From positions 2,628,001 through 2,692,000 of the forward strand of contig NZ_JAOQNH010000001.1 of NCBI RefSeq assembly GCF_025961205.1: 64,000 bases of DNA, read 5' to 3'. Position 1 is the stretch's first letter; the number at the start of each line of letters is the position of its first letter. The stretch is from Azospirillum fermentarium (GTDB taxonomy: Bacteria > Pseudomonadota > Alphaproteobacteria > Azospirillales > Azospirillaceae). The notes beneath the pieces were generated by a model, which worked only from the letters and a program-made list of their open reading frames with translations, did no database searches and was not told the DNA's origin. The translations under genes were made by a program, and so were the position numbers. Below, one piece after another: positions 37,216 through 47,696 of the stretch.

Positions 37216-37583
37216 TCGTCCATCTCCGAACGGCGGTGACGGTACTGAAGCGCGGTGGTGTAGGCCTTGGCCGGGCGCAGCATGCCCAGCGCCAGCCCCA
37301 GCACCAGCGCCCCCCAGACCAGCGTGTGCAGCCACAGGGGCCAGTCCACCGCCATCGACACCCACAGGGCCGGCGGCACCACCAGGAAGCTGATGATGAA
37401 GATCAGGAACACCGCCGGCCCGTCGCCGCTGTCGTGGCGGGCCAGTTCCAGCCCGCACACCGGACAATGCTCCACCACCGTCAGGTATCCGGCGAACAGC
37501 CGGCCCTTGCCGCAGCGGGGGCACACGCAACGCAGGCCGGCATCCAGCGGCGAGACCGGCGGGTAAGAGGGGCTTTCGTCCAT
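37212..37583 (-). CDS. DUF983 membrane protein with zinc ribbon
   Basis: The 123-residue protein begins with a zinc-ribbon-like CVCPRCGKGRLF...HCPVCGLEL (four Cys), followed by two transmembrane helices (FLIFIISFLVVPPALWV and LVWGALVLGLALGML). DUF983 genes sit next to cox genes in many alphaproteobacteria and are presumed to help oxidase biogenesis; the role is not proven. It is located between ctaE and SURF1. Confidence 0.88.
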   Translation of the reverse strand: MDESPSYPPVSPLDAGLRCVCPRCGKGRLFAGYLTVVEHCPVCGLELARHDSGDGPAVFLIFIISFLVVPPALWVSMAVDWPLWLHTLVWGALVLGLALGMLRPAKAYTTALQYRHRRSEMDE

Positions 37584-37591
37584 ACCCGCGC

Positions 37592-38470
37592 TCAATGCTG
37601 GGCCAGGGTGCCGCCGTGCGATCCCCACCAATAGATGGAGACAAACAGGAACAGCCACACCACGTCCACGAAGTGCCAGTACCACGCCGCCGCCTCGAAC
37701 CCGAAATGGCTGGTGGGGGTGAAATGGCCCTTGACCGTCCGCACCCAGCACACGGCCAGGAAGATGGTGCCGACGATGACGTGGAACCCGTGGAACCCCG
37801 TCGCCATGTAGAAGGTGGACGGGTAGATCCCCTCCTTGAAGCCGAAGGCGGCGTGGGCGTACTCGTACCCCTGGAAGAAGCTGAACGTCACGCCCAGCAG
37901 CACGGTCAGGCCCAGCGCCTTGGCCGCCTCGCCGTTCCGCCCCTCCAGCAGCGCGTGGTGCGCCCAGGTGACCGTCACCCCCGACAACAGCAGCACCACC
38001 GTCATCAGGAACGGCATGTCGAACGGGCTGAACACATGCACGTTCGGCGGCGGCCACACGGCGTGCGGGTTGACCTCCGTCACCTTGGGAAACAGGGCGG
38101 TGTCGTAGAAGGCCCAGAAGAAGGCGGCGAAGAACATCACTTCCGACGCGATGAACAGCGCCATGCCATAGCGCAAGCCCACCTTGACCACCGGGGTGTG
38201 GGCCTTTTCCCGCACCGCCTCGTGCACCACGTCGCGCCACCAGCCGGCCATCACGCCGATCACCGACAGCAGGCCCAGCACCAGCACCCAGACGGTGCTG
38301 TAGTGCATGTAAAGCACCATCCCCACCGCCAGAAGCCCGCCGGCAAAGGCGCCCAGCAGCGGCCACGGGCTGGGCCGCACCAGATGATAGGGGTGGGGAA
38401 TGCCCGTTCCCACCCGGTCCGTGGACGGGTGCCCGCCGTGGTGGGGGGCATCGTGGGTGATATCCGCCAT
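37592..38470 (-). CDS. ctaE: Cytochrome c oxidase subunit III
   Basis: The 292-residue protein has seven predicted membrane helices and the subunit III pattern: HPYHLVRPSPWPLLGAF near residue 25, VGLRYGMALFIASEVMFFAAFFWAFY with the conserved Glu near 105, FSFFQGYEYAHAAFGFKEGIYPSTFYMATGFHGFHVIVGTIFL near 200-235 and FEAAAWYWHFVDVVWLFLF near the end. It stabilises the aa3 core. The ATG at 38470 is preferred over an in-frame TTG at 38479. Confidence 0.95.
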   Translation of the reverse strand: MADITHDAPHHGGHPSTDRVGTGIPHPYHLVRPSPWPLLGAFAGGLLAVGMVLYMHYSTVWVLVLGLLSVIGVMAGWWRDVVHEAVREKAHTPVVKVGLRYGMALFIASEVMFFAAFFWAFYDTALFPKVTEVNPHAVWPPPNVHVFSPFDMPFLMTVVLLLSGVTVTWAHHALLEGRNGEAAKALGLTVLLGVTFSFFQGYEYAHAAFGFKEGIYPSTFYMATGFHGFHVIVGTIFLAVCWVRTVKGHFTPTSHFGFEAAAWYWHFVDVVWLFLFVSIYWWGSHGGTLAQH

Positions 38471-38609
38471 CGTCTCCAACCCTCATGAAGTTATACCGAC
38501 CCGCCAATGAATTGGCGTGTCGTATTGCGTTCAAACGCCACGCGGGCTTTTCCGCGCCATGTGGCGCGCCGCCGCGGTCGCGTCGGCCGGCGAACAGCGT
38601 TCGCCGGGA

Positions 38610-39191
38610 TTATGGTTCGGGCCGTTCCGCCGTCTGCTGCTGCCGGCTTGCGCGGAAAAAGGTGTAGGACAGGGTGATCGTGCCCACATCCGCCAGATCG
38701 GGATCGTTGGCCATGGCCGGATCGACGAAGAACATCACCGGCATGTCCACGGTCTGCCCCGGTTGCAGCGTCTGTTCGGTGAAGCAGAAGCACTGGATCT
38801 TGTTGAAATACAGCCCGGCCTTGTCGGGGGTCACGTTGAACACCGCCGTGCCGGTCACAGGCGTGCTGCCACGGTTCTCGGCGCTGTAGCTGGCAAAACC
38901 CTGTTCCCCCAGCGCCAGCGTCACGTCGTGCTGGTTGGGACGGAAGCGCCAGGGCAGCGGCCCGTTGACGTCGGCGTTGAAGCGGATGGTCACCACCCGC
39001 CCCGCCGCCGCCCCGTCATGGGCCGGTCCCGGTGCGGCCGCCGCCCGCTGGGTGGTGCCGCCGAAGCCGGTGACCCGGCAGAACAGCGAATAGAGCGGCA
39101 CGGAAGCGAAGGCCAGCCCCACCATGGAGAAGACCAGCACGAACAGCCCCGCCATCATCCGCGCGTTGCGCCGCCGCACGTCGGGGGTCAT
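38610..39191 (-). CDS. ctaG: Cytochrome c oxidase assembly protein CtaG (Cox11)
   Basis: CtaG delivers copper to the CuB site of subunit I. The 193-residue protein has one N-terminal membrane anchor (residues 10-32, followed by PLYSLFCRVTGFGGTT) and a periplasmic immunoglobulin-like domain. The copper-binding motif is KIQCFCFTEQTL near residue 140, and MPVMFFVDP follows. It lies directly after a 48-residue membrane protein gene. Confidence 0.95.
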   Translation of the reverse strand: MTPDVRRRNARMMAGLFVLVFSMVGLAFASVPLYSLFCRVTGFGGTTQRAAAAPGPAHDGAAAGRVVTIRFNADVNGPLPWRFRPNQHDVTLALGEQGFASYSAENRGSTPVTGTAVFNVTPDKAGLYFNKIQCFCFTEQTLQPGQTVDMPVMFFVDPAMANDPDLADVGTITLSYTFFRASRQQQTAERPEP

Positions 39192-39194
39192 GGC

Positions 39195-39341
39195 TCAGCT
39201 CCCGCCCATACGCACCAGCGTGATGGCGTAGAACAGCGCCACCAGCCCCATCAGGGCGGCCAGGGTCGCCAGATTGCGCCCGCGCAGGCGGCGGCGGCGT
39301 TCGGCGTACAGGGTGGCGGCGGAAAGGGTGGATTCGCTCAT
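39195..39341 (-). CDS. Small CoxF-like membrane protein of the oxidase operon
   Basis: This 48-residue protein has an Arg-rich N-terminal half ([14 protein letters not shown]) and one transmembrane helix ([17 protein letters not shown]). Its ATG overlaps the ctaB stop by four bases and its stop lies three bases before ctaG. Small single-helix proteins occupy this slot in many alphaproteobacterial cox operons. The role is unknown. Confidence 0.75.
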   Translation of the reverse strand: MSESTLSAATLYAERRRRLRGRNLATLAALMGLVALFYAITLVRMGGS

Positions 39342-40252
39342 GACGGCACTCCCCCGGTCAGGTGCTCGCCCACCAGCAGGGCGAACAGGGTGAACAGGTG
39401 CAGGATGGAAAAGCCGAACATCCGCTTGGCCGGACGGTCGTCGGTAGCCCACAGCACGTTCAGCGCGCAGAGCACGAACAGCCCCCCCATCACCAGCGCC
39501 CCGGCCAGATAGGCGGGCCCGGCGATGCCCACGGCATAGGGGGCAGCCCCCGCCGGCAGCAGGATCAGGGTGTAGGCCAGCATCTGGCGCCTGGTGCTGT
39601 CCGGCCCCGCCACCACCGGCATCATGGGCACCCCGGCGCGGGTGTAGTCGGCGTTGCGGAACAGGGCCAGCGCCCAGAAATGCGGCGGCGTCCACAGGAA
39701 GATCAGGGTGAACAGCACCACCGACCCCAGATCCACGCCCCCGGTCACCGCCGCCCAGCCGATCATGGGGGGAAAGGCCCCAGCCGCCCCGCCGATGACG
39801 ATGTTCTGCGGCGTGCGCCGCTTCAGCCAGATGGTGTAGACGAACACATAGAACAGCGTGGCCAGCGCCAGCAATGCGGCGGCGGTCCAGTTCACCGCCA
39901 GCCCCATCACCACCACCGACACCACCGCCAGCACCACGCCGAAGGCCAGCGCCTCCGCCGGATCGACCCGGCCCGACGGGATCGGGCGGCGGGCGGTGCG
40001 GGTCATCACCGCGTCGATGTCACGGTCGTACCACATGTTGATGGCCGCCGACGCCCCGGCGCCGACGGCGATGCACAGCACCGCCACCGCCGCCAGCACC
40101 GGGTGGATGTGCCCCGGTGCGGCCACCAGCCCGGCAAAGCCGGTGAACACCACCAGCGACATCACCCGCGGTTTCAGCAGTTCGATGAAGTCCCGCGCAC
40201 TCGAACCGGCAGCGGCGTGCTGAAGGCTGAAGTCGGTGCTGAAGTCGGTCAT
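39338..40252 (-). CDS. ctaB: Protoheme IX farnesyltransferase
   Basis: CtaB attaches a farnesyl group to heme b, giving heme O, the precursor of heme A. The 304-residue UbiA-family protein has about eight membrane helices. It has the prenyl-binding motif NMWYDRDID near residue 72, RPIPSGRV near 88, and the second Asp region [18 protein letters not shown] near 205. It lies between ctaD and the CoxF-like gene. Confidence 0.95.
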   Translation of the reverse strand: MTDFSTDFSLQHAAAGSSARDFIELLKPRVMSLVVFTGFAGLVAAPGHIHPVLAAVAVLCIAVGAGASAAINMWYDRDIDAVMTRTARRPIPSGRVDPAEALAFGVVLAVVSVVVMGLAVNWTAAALLALATLFYVFVYTIWLKRRTPQNIVIGGAAGAFPPMIGWAAVTGGVDLGSVVLFTLIFLWTPPHFWALALFRNADYTRAGVPMMPVVAGPDSTRRQMLAYTLILLPAGAAPYAVGIAGPAYLAGALVMGGLFVLCALNVLWATDDRPAKRMFGFSILHLFTLFALLVGEHLTGGVPS

Positions 40253-40263
40253 GGGTCACCCCC

Positions 40264-41874
<1,611 letters not shown>

Positions 41875-41891
41875 TCACCCTCCTGGCGGGG

Positions 41892-42734
41892 TCAGCGGGT
41901 GGGTTCGGGGGCTTGCGCCACCGACACGGGTGCTTCGGCGGGGATGCCCTGCGCGGTCTTGGTCTGGGCGACCCATTGGGTGAAGGCGTCTTTCGACACC
42001 GCCTCCACCGCGATGGGCATGAAACCGTGGTTCACGCCGCAGATTTCCGAGCACTGGCCGTAATAGACGCCCTCCTTCTCCACCCGGAACCACGTCTCGT
42101 TCAGGCGGCCGGGCACGGCGTCCTTCTTGATGCCGAAGGACGGCACGGCCCAGGAATGGATGACGTCGCCCGCGGTCACGATCACCCGCACCGTGGTGTT
42201 GACCGGCACCACCAGCCGCCGGTCCACCTCCAACAACCGCTTCTGACCCTCCTTCAGGTCGGAATCGGCGATCATGTAGCTGGAAAAGGCGATGTTGCCG
42301 TGGTCGGGGTATTCGTAATCCCAATACCACTGGCGGCCCGTGACCTTGACGGTCATGTCCGCCTCCGGCACCACCTCCAGCGTGTAGAGCAGCTTGAACG
42401 ACGGTACGGCGATCACGATCAGGATGATCACCGGGATCACCGTCCACGCCACCTCCAGCACCGTGTTGTGGGTGGTGCGCGACGGGGTGGGGTTGGTGCG
42501 GGCGTTGAACCGCGCCGCCACCACCACCAGCAGCGCCAGAATCAGCAGCACGATGGCGGTGATGATCACCACCAGCAGGCCGTGAAAATCGTCCATCAGA
42601 TGCTTGACCGGGGTGGCTCCCGGCTGCAGCCCCATTTCCCAGGGCTTCGGTTCGGCAGCGGCGGCAGAGCCCGCCAGAACAGCACCAAAGGCCGCCACCG
42701 CGGCGGCGCGCAAGGAACGTCTGGTCATTCCCAC
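41892..42734 (-). CDS. ctaC: Cytochrome c oxidase subunit II
   Basis: The 280-residue protein has a cleavable signal (residues 1-26, ending in SAAAA), two transmembrane helices (about 52-75 and 92-112) and a periplasmic CuA domain. The CuA ligands are His in VIHSWAVPSFG near residue 195 and CSEICGVNHGFM near 232-243. The last 25 residues are a Pro/Ala tail. It is the first gene of the minus-strand oxidase operon and accepts electrons from cytochrome c. Confidence 0.96.
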   Translation of the reverse strand: MGMTRRSLRAAAVAAFGAVLAGSAAAAEPKPWEMGLQPGATPVKHLMDDFHGLLVVIITAIVLLILALLVVVAARFNARTNPTPSRTTHNTVLEVAWTVIPVIILIVIAVPSFKLLYTLEVVPEADMTVKVTGRQWYWDYEYPDHGNIAFSSYMIADSDLKEGQKRLLEVDRRLVVPVNTTVRVIVTAGDVIHSWAVPSFGIKKDAVPGRLNETWFRVEKEGVYYGQCSEICGVNHGFMPIAVEAVSKDAFTQWVAQTKTAQGIPAEAPVSVAQAPEPTR

Positions 42735-43125
42735 CCCTTCCCCTGGACCACGGCCGTGACAGCGGGGGCCGTGATCAGTTTTTGCGCTTGCGGTATTTCG
42801 TATTTTGCAATGCGGTGTTACGCCGCATCATGGATCTGTCTTCAGCTTTCTGACTTTTACCGGCGGAGGCAACCGTCCGTTCGGGCCATAACTTTTGGAA
42901 AAGCCCTCATCCGAAAGCCGCTTCCCCAATGGTTGAGCTCCAGGCTCGGCTTTTGTATGCGTCATTTTGCCGCATAGTGTCCGGTGCGGCGAACGGCGGC
43001 CCGTGCAACCGAAACTGGGGCACGGCGATGGCGCTGCCCAGCGTCTCTTTGGCGATAGGCCGATGGGCAAGCGGGGGAATACACCCTCTTGTGCCGGGGG
43101 CGGGGGCGGCTTATGGTCCCCGGCC
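42735..43125. other. Divergent intergenic region between ctaC and ruvX
   Basis: This 391-base gap must hold the promoter of the oxidase operon (minus strand) and of ruvX (plus strand). About 42780-42825 is AT-rich, and TGCGG-TGTTACG-CCGCA forms a small inverted repeat beside it. TTGTAT (about 42953) with TAGTGT 16 bases later is a weak candidate promoter for ruvX. No gene is seen. Confidence 0.35.
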
Positions 43126-43683
43126 ATGATCCTCGACCTCGACGCTCTCGCCGCCGCCCTGCCAAGGGGTGGGCGGCTTCTCGGCCTTGACCTCGGCACC
43201 AAGACCATCGGCATGGCCGTGTCCGATCCGGGCCTGGTGGTGGCATCCCCCATCGGCACCGTCAAGCGCACCAAGCTGGGGCCGGACCTGGTGGAATTGG
43301 CCCGTGTTATCAAGGACTACGCCATCGCCGGCATCGTCCTCGGCCTTCCCCTCAACATGGACGGCAGCGCCGGGCCGCGGGCGGATGCCACACGCTCCTT
43401 CGCCGATGTCCTGGCCCAGCGGGGCGGCGAGATGAAATGGTCGCCCCTGATCACCCTGTGGGACGAGCGGCTGTCCACCGTGGCGGTGGAGCGGTTCATG
43501 CTCGCCGACGACATGACCCGCAAGCGCCGGGGCGAGGTGGTGGACAAGATGGCCGCGGCCTACATCCTGCAAGGCGCCCTGGACGCCCTGGCCCACCGCC
43601 GCCGCCTGGCCGCAGAGGCCGCCGCGGATCTGGCCGACGGCGAGGATAACGACGAGGACGGGCGCGACTCGGAACGGTTCTAA
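43126..43683 (+). CDS. ruvX: RuvX/YqgF family putative Holliday junction resolvase
   Basis: The 185-residue RNase H-fold protein has LLGLDLGTKTIGMAVSD near residue 18 with the first catalytic Asp, IVLGLPLNMDGSAGPRA near 72, LWDERLSTVAVERFML near 113 with the catalytic Glu, and VDKMAAAYILQGALD near 137. YqgF proteins have been implicated in pre-16S rRNA processing and recombination. An acidic tail closes the protein (DGEDNDEDGRD). Seven bases separate it from the AEC transporter. Confidence 0.9.
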   Translation: MILDLDALAAALPRGGRLLGLDLGTKTIGMAVSDPGLVVASPIGTVKRTKLGPDLVELARVIKDYAIAGIVLGLPLNMDGSAGPRADATRSFADVLAQRGGEMKWSPLITLWDERLSTVAVERFMLADDMTRKRRGEVVDKMAAAYILQGALDALAHRRRLAAEAAADLADGEDNDEDGRDSERF

Positions 43684-43690
43684 GACCGCC

Positions 43691-44608
43691 ATGACGGTCG
43701 TTTTCGGCGCCCTGGCCCCCACATTCCTGCTGATTTTGCTGGGGTATTTGCTGCGTCGCAGCAAAATGGTGCCCGACAGCTTCTGGCCGCCCGCCGACCG
43801 GCTGACCTATTATGTCTTCTTCCCCTGCCTGATCGTGGACGAACTGTCCAAGGCGCATCTGGACGCCGCCACCGTCCTGCCCATGGCCCTGTCCATGGCG
43901 CTGGCCGTGCTGGCGGCGGGCGGGCTGGCGGTGGCGGCCAAACGCTGGACCGGGCTGGACGGCCCTGCCTTCACCTCGGTCTTTCAGGGCAGCATCCGGC
44001 CCAACACCTATGTGGGTCTGGCCTCGGCCCGTGCGCTCTACGGCGTGCCGGGGCTGACCTTGACCGCGGTCGGCATCGCGGTGGTGGTGCCGCTGGTCAA
44101 TGTGCTGAGCGTCGCCGCCATGACCCGCTGGGGGGCCGGGGCCAACGGCGGCGGAGTGCGGGCGGTTCTGGGTGGGCTGGTGCGCAACCCGCTGATCATC
44201 GCAGCGCTGATCGGCGCCTTCCTGGCGGTGTCCGGCATCGGCCCGCTGCCGGTGGCCGGCAGCGTGGTCGAAATTCTGGCCCGTGCCGCCCTGCCCCTCG
44301 GCCTGCTGTCGGTGGGGGCCGGGCTGGACCTGTCGGCGGTCCGCGGTGCGGGAGCCGGCGTGGCGCTGGCCGGTTTCTGGAAACTGCTGCTGGCCCCGGT
44401 GCTGACCGCCGCCATCGGCTGGGCGCTGGCGGTGGAGCCGCTGGCCCTGACCATCGCCGTGCTGTTCAACGCCCTGCCATGCTCGGCCAGTTCCTATGTT
44501 CTGGCCCGCCAGATGGGCGGCGACCATCGGCTGATGGCCGCCATCATCACCGTGCAAACCCTGCTGGCCGCCCTCACCCTGCCGCTGGTGCTGGTGGCGT
44601 TCGGGTGA
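43691..44608 (+). CDS. AEC (auxin efflux carrier) family transporter
   Basis: The 305-residue protein has about ten membrane helices and the membrane-transport fold of the AEC family: FGALAPTFLLILLGYLLRR at the start, FQGSIRPNTYVGLASARALYG near residue 98, LVRNPLIIAALIGAFLAVSGIG near 160 and ALPCSASSYVLARQMGGDHRLMAAIIT near 262. Such carriers move malonate, malate or related anions, but the substrate here is unknown. It is probably co-transcribed with ruvX. Confidence 0.88.
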   Translation: MTVVFGALAPTFLLILLGYLLRRSKMVPDSFWPPADRLTYYVFFPCLIVDELSKAHLDAATVLPMALSMALAVLAAGGLAVAAKRWTGLDGPAFTSVFQGSIRPNTYVGLASARALYGVPGLTLTAVGIAVVVPLVNVLSVAAMTRWGAGANGGGVRAVLGGLVRNPLIIAALIGAFLAVSGIGPLPVAGSVVEILARAALPLGLLSVGAGLDLSAVRGAGAGVALAGFWKLLLAPVLTAAIGWALAVEPLALTIAVLFNALPCSASSYVLARQMGGDHRLMAAIITVQTLLAALTLPLVLVAFG

Positions 44609-44642
44609 TGGCGCTCACCCCTCCGCCCTCACCCGGCCCGTT

Positions 44643-45497
44643 TCAGAACGCCGCCGCCTTCAGGCCCGCCGCGGAAAAGCCGGGGCCGGACGACAGGGTA
44701 TAGAGCCCGCGCTGCCCGTCCACCGGACGGAAACGGTCGGTGATGCCCAGCACGGTTTCCGCCCCGCCCAGATACAGCACGCCGTCCGGCGGCATGATGC
44801 GGGCGATGCCGTCCAGCACCTTGCCCTTGGTCGGCTGGTCGAAATAGATCAGCACGTTGCGGCAGAACACGATGTCGAACTGCCCAAGCCCGCCCAGGTC
44901 CGTCAGCAGGTTGTATTCCCGGAACGTCACCATCTGGCGAAGCTGCGGGTTGATCTGCCACTTGTCGCCCTGCTGCTTGAAATGCTTCACCAGCATCTGG
45001 ATGGGCAGGCCGCGCTGAACCTCGAACTGGGTGTAGACGCCGGCCTTGGCCCGCTCCACCATCTCCGCCGACAGGTCGGTGCCGACGATCTCGATGCGCC
45101 AGCCGGCCAGCCTGGCCTGTTCCTCCTGCAACAGCATGCACAGCGAATAAGCCTCCTGCCCCGAGGAGCAGGCCGCCGACCAGATGCGCAAGGACCGCTT
45201 GGTCGCGCGGGCCTCCATCATCTTCGGAAGAACGATCTGCTTGAACTGGTCGAAGGGCTTCTGGTCGCGGAAGAACGACGACTCGTTGGTCGTCATCGCC
45301 TCCGTGATGTCCCGCAGCAGGGCCTCGTCCTTGCGGGTCCGCACGGTGGCGGCCAGCTCGTCGAGCCCCTTCATGTTCCATTTCCTGGCCACCGGCATCA
45401 GCCGGGATTCCAGAAGATAGGCTTTGTCTTTCGTCAGCACCAGGCCGGAGCGCTGCTTCAGCAAGGTGGCGAACATGTCGAAGTCTTCGACCCTCAT
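44643..45497 (-). CDS. cheR: Chemotaxis protein methyltransferase
   Basis: CheR methylates glutamates of chemoreceptors using S-adenosylmethionine. The 284-residue protein has an N-terminal all-helical domain (FDMFATLLKQRSGL) and a Rossmann domain with LRIWSAACSSGQEAYSL near residue 105, EIVGTDLSAEMVERAKAGVY near 140 and FDIVFCRNVLIYFD near 207. There is no C-terminal extension. The ATG overlaps the cheB stop by four bases. It is the last gene of the chemotaxis operon. Confidence 0.95.
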   Translation of the reverse strand: MRVEDFDMFATLLKQRSGLVLTKDKAYLLESRLMPVARKWNMKGLDELAATVRTRKDEALLRDITEAMTTNESSFFRDQKPFDQFKQIVLPKMMEARATKRSLRIWSAACSSGQEAYSLCMLLQEEQARLAGWRIEIVGTDLSAEMVERAKAGVYTQFEVQRGLPIQMLVKHFKQQGDKWQINPQLRQMVTFREYNLLTDLGGLGQFDIVFCRNVLIYFDQPTKGKVLDGIARIMPPDGVLYLGGAETVLGITDRFRPVDGQRGLYTLSSGPGFSAAGLKAAAF

Positions 45498-46705
45498 GCT
45501 GCCGTCCTCGATGCATACTTGCGGATTGCGGGACCGATTTCCTTGAGCGGCAGGATGACGTGGCACAGGCCCGCCTGGGCCACGGCACCCGGCATCCCCC
45601 ACACGACGCTGCTGGCTTCGTCCTGACCGATCAGGGTTCCGCCGTTGTTCACAACGTCCGTGCAGCCTTTCAGCCCGTCCTGCCCCATGCCGGTCAGGAT
45701 GCAGGCCAGAATCTTGCGCCCGCCAAAGGTCTTGACCAGCGACCGCATCATCGGATCGACGGCGGGCCGGCAGAAGTTCTCGGGCGGATCCTTGGTCAAC
45801 TGGATCACGTTCACCCCGCCGCGCTGCACCGCCAGCATGTGGAAGTCGCCGGGGGCGATGTAGCAGCGGTTCTCGACGATGCGCTCGCCGTCCTTCGCCT
45901 CCGCGGCGTTCAGGCCGCACTGGCGGGTGATGTGCTCCGCCAGGATGGTGGTGAAGGTGGCCGGCATGTGCTGGGTGATCATGATCGGCTGGGTGATGCC
46001 GGTGCGCAGGTTGCCCAGCACCTCGAACAGCGCCTGCGGGCCGCCGGTCGAACTGCCGATGGCGATGATGTCGGGGCGGACGGTCACGCCCGCAGGCTGG
46101 GGCCGCACGGTGACCGGCCCGGCTTCGCGCGGGCGGAAGCCCGACGTGATGGGGGCCGCCCCGCCCTCGGTGCTGCGCGCGGCGCTGAAGCTGGCGGACG
46201 GAGCCGCCAGAGGCCGCATCTCGCCGCGGCTGCGCGATCCGGCGCGGCGGGCGGCCGCCCCCAGCGCCTTGACCTTCGACACCAGCTCGCGCTTGAAATC
46301 CTCCGCCGTGCTCACCTCGCGGGTGGAGGTGGGCTTGGGGATGTAGTCGGCGGCCCCCGCCTGCAGGCAGCGCATGGAGATGTCCGCCCCCCGCGCCGTC
46401 AGGGTGGAGGCCATGATGATCTTCACCTGCGGCGCCACCGCCAACAGCTTCGGAATGGCGGTCAGACCGTCCATCACCGGCATCTCGATGTCCAGCACCA
46501 CCACGTCGATGGTGTTGCGCTGGAGCGAGTTGACGGCCATCTGCCCGTCGCCCACCGACGCGGCGACGCGGATTTCCGGGTCGCCTTCCAGGGCACGGGT
46601 CAGAAGCCCGCGGATGACCGCGGAATCATCGACCACCATGACCCGGTAGGGATCGGGGCTGGGCGGACGCGCCGCGGTGGACAAACCTCGAAACGAATCG
46701 GACAT
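45494..46705 (-). CDS. cheB: Protein-glutamate methylesterase CheB
   Basis: The 403-residue protein has an N-terminal receiver (VMVVDDSAVIRGLL near residue 22, phospho-Asp in VVVLDIEMPVMDG near 73, KP in YIPKPTS) and a C-terminal methylesterase with Ser in IAIGSSTGGPQAL near 218, His in MITQHMPATF near 245 and Asp in GMGQDGLKG near 342. A long Ala/Arg/Pro linker joins them. It removes receptor methyl groups, opposing CheR. Confidence 0.96.
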   Translation of the reverse strand: MSDSFRGLSTAARPPSPDPYRVMVVDDSAVIRGLLTRALEGDPEIRVAASVGDGQMAVNSLQRNTIDVVVLDIEMPVMDGLTAIPKLLAVAPQVKIIMASTLTARGADISMRCLQAGAADYIPKPTSTREVSTAEDFKRELVSKVKALGAAARRAGSRSRGEMRPLAAPSASFSAARSTEGGAAPITSGFRPREAGPVTVRPQPAGVTVRPDIIAIGSSTGGPQALFEVLGNLRTGITQPIMITQHMPATFTTILAEHITRQCGLNAAEAKDGERIVENRCYIAPGDFHMLAVQRGGVNVIQLTKDPPENFCRPAVDPMMRSLVKTFGGRKILACILTGMGQDGLKGCTDVVNNGGTLIGQDEASSVVWGMPGAVAQAGLCHVILPLKEIGPAIRKYASRTAA

Positions 46706-46749
46706 GAGAACGCCGGGCCTTCCTGCGCTGACATTCCGGTCCCCTGGGA

Positions 46750-47115
46750 TTACAGGAGGCCGACCTGAGCAAATTTCGTCTGGATGATATCGCTGTCGAA
46801 GGGTTTCATGATGTACTCATTGGCCCCGGCCGACAGCGCCTCCTGAATATGCGCCAAGTCGTTTTCCGTCGTGCAGAAGACAACCTTCGGACCATCCCCC
46901 CCGCTCATCTTGCGAAGGCGCCGCAGGAACTCGATTCCCGACATGACCGGCATGTTCCAATCCAAAAGGATGGCGTCCGGCATTTCCCGCGCACAGGCTT
47001 CCATCGCCTGCTTGCCGTCCTCGGCTTCCGAACAGGCGAATTCCAGCTCTTCGAGGATCTTACGGGCGACCTTGCGGACGACCCGGCTGTCATCAACCAC
47101 CAAACAGGACTTCAT
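46750..47115 (-). CDS. cheY: Chemotaxis response regulator CheY
   Basis: This stand-alone 121-residue receiver has the acidic pair in CLVVDDSRVVRKVARKIL, the phospho-Asp in AILLDWNMPVMSGIEFL near residue 55, Thr in VVFCTTEND near 83 and Lys in YIMKPFD near 104. CheA phosphorylates it, and it acts on the flagellar motor or another output. It lies between cheW and cheB. Confidence 0.95.
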   Translation of the reverse strand: MKSCLVVDDSRVVRKVARKILEELEFACSEAEDGKQAMEACAREMPDAILLDWNMPVMSGIEFLRRLRKMSGGDGPKVVFCTTENDLAHIQEALSAGANEYIMKPFDSDIIQTKFAQVGLL

Positions 47116-47198
47116 CGTCTATGCCCCGGCTGTTGCTTGGGGTGCGGCACCGGCCGCACCCACCGTCATCCTGGGGGTACGGCGTGGGCGCCGTACCG

Positions 47199-47696
47199 TC
47201 ACGCCGCTTCCATATTTGTGAAATTGAGCAGACGCGGCACGTCCAGGACAACCATCAATTGGCCGTTGAGGCGATAAATACCAGTTGACACCTCGCGCCA
47301 GCGCGGATCCAGCGTTGCCGGATTGCGCTCGAAGTCCTCGTTGGACAGGCTCAGCACCTCGCCCACGCTGTCCACCATCAGGCTGTAAAGCTCGCCGCGC
47401 AGGTCCACCACGATGGACATGCCGGGCTTGTCCTTGGACCGGGCCGGCAGGCTGAGGCGCAGCCGGACGTCGATGGCGGTGACGATGCGCCCACGCAGGT
47501 TCAGCGACCCGGCCACCTCCGGCGGGGCCAGCGGGATGCGGGTGATCTTCTGATGCCCCAGAACGTCCTGGACCTGAAGGACCGGGATGCCGAACAACTG
47601 GTCGGCAATGGTCATGGTCACATAGTCCTGGTTGCCCCCGGAAATGACCTCCTCGCCCTTGGTTTTCTTGGCGGGAACCTTGGCGTTGTTGGTCAT
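47199..47696 (-). CDS. cheW: Chemotaxis coupling protein CheW
   Basis: The 165-residue protein is a single CheW/SH3-like domain: DYVTMTIADQLFGIPVLQVQDVLGHQKITRIPLAPPEVAGSLNLRGRIVTAIDVRLRL is the classic strand pattern (residues 24-80), with SIVVDLRGELYSLMVDSVGEVLSL after it. It links receptors to CheA. Its ATG overlaps the cheA stop by four bases. Confidence 0.95.
   Translation of the reverse strand: MTNNAKVPAKKTKGEEVISGGNQDYVTMTIADQLFGIPVLQVQDVLGHQKITRIPLAPPEVAGSLNLRGRIVTAIDVRLRLSLPARSKDKPGMSIVVDLRGELYSLMVDSVGEVLSLSNEDFERNPATLDPRWREVSTGIYRLNGQLMVVLDVPRLLNFTNMEAA

Noticed and set aside
42828..43313. A 161-codon minus-strand frame across the ctaC-ruvX gap
   Set aside because: It overlaps the well-supported start of ruvX and shows no domain or ribosome site.
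44603..44620. GGGTGA-N6-TCACCC at the end of the AEC transporter gene as a terminator
   Set aside because: Short stem overlapping the stop codon and no T-run.
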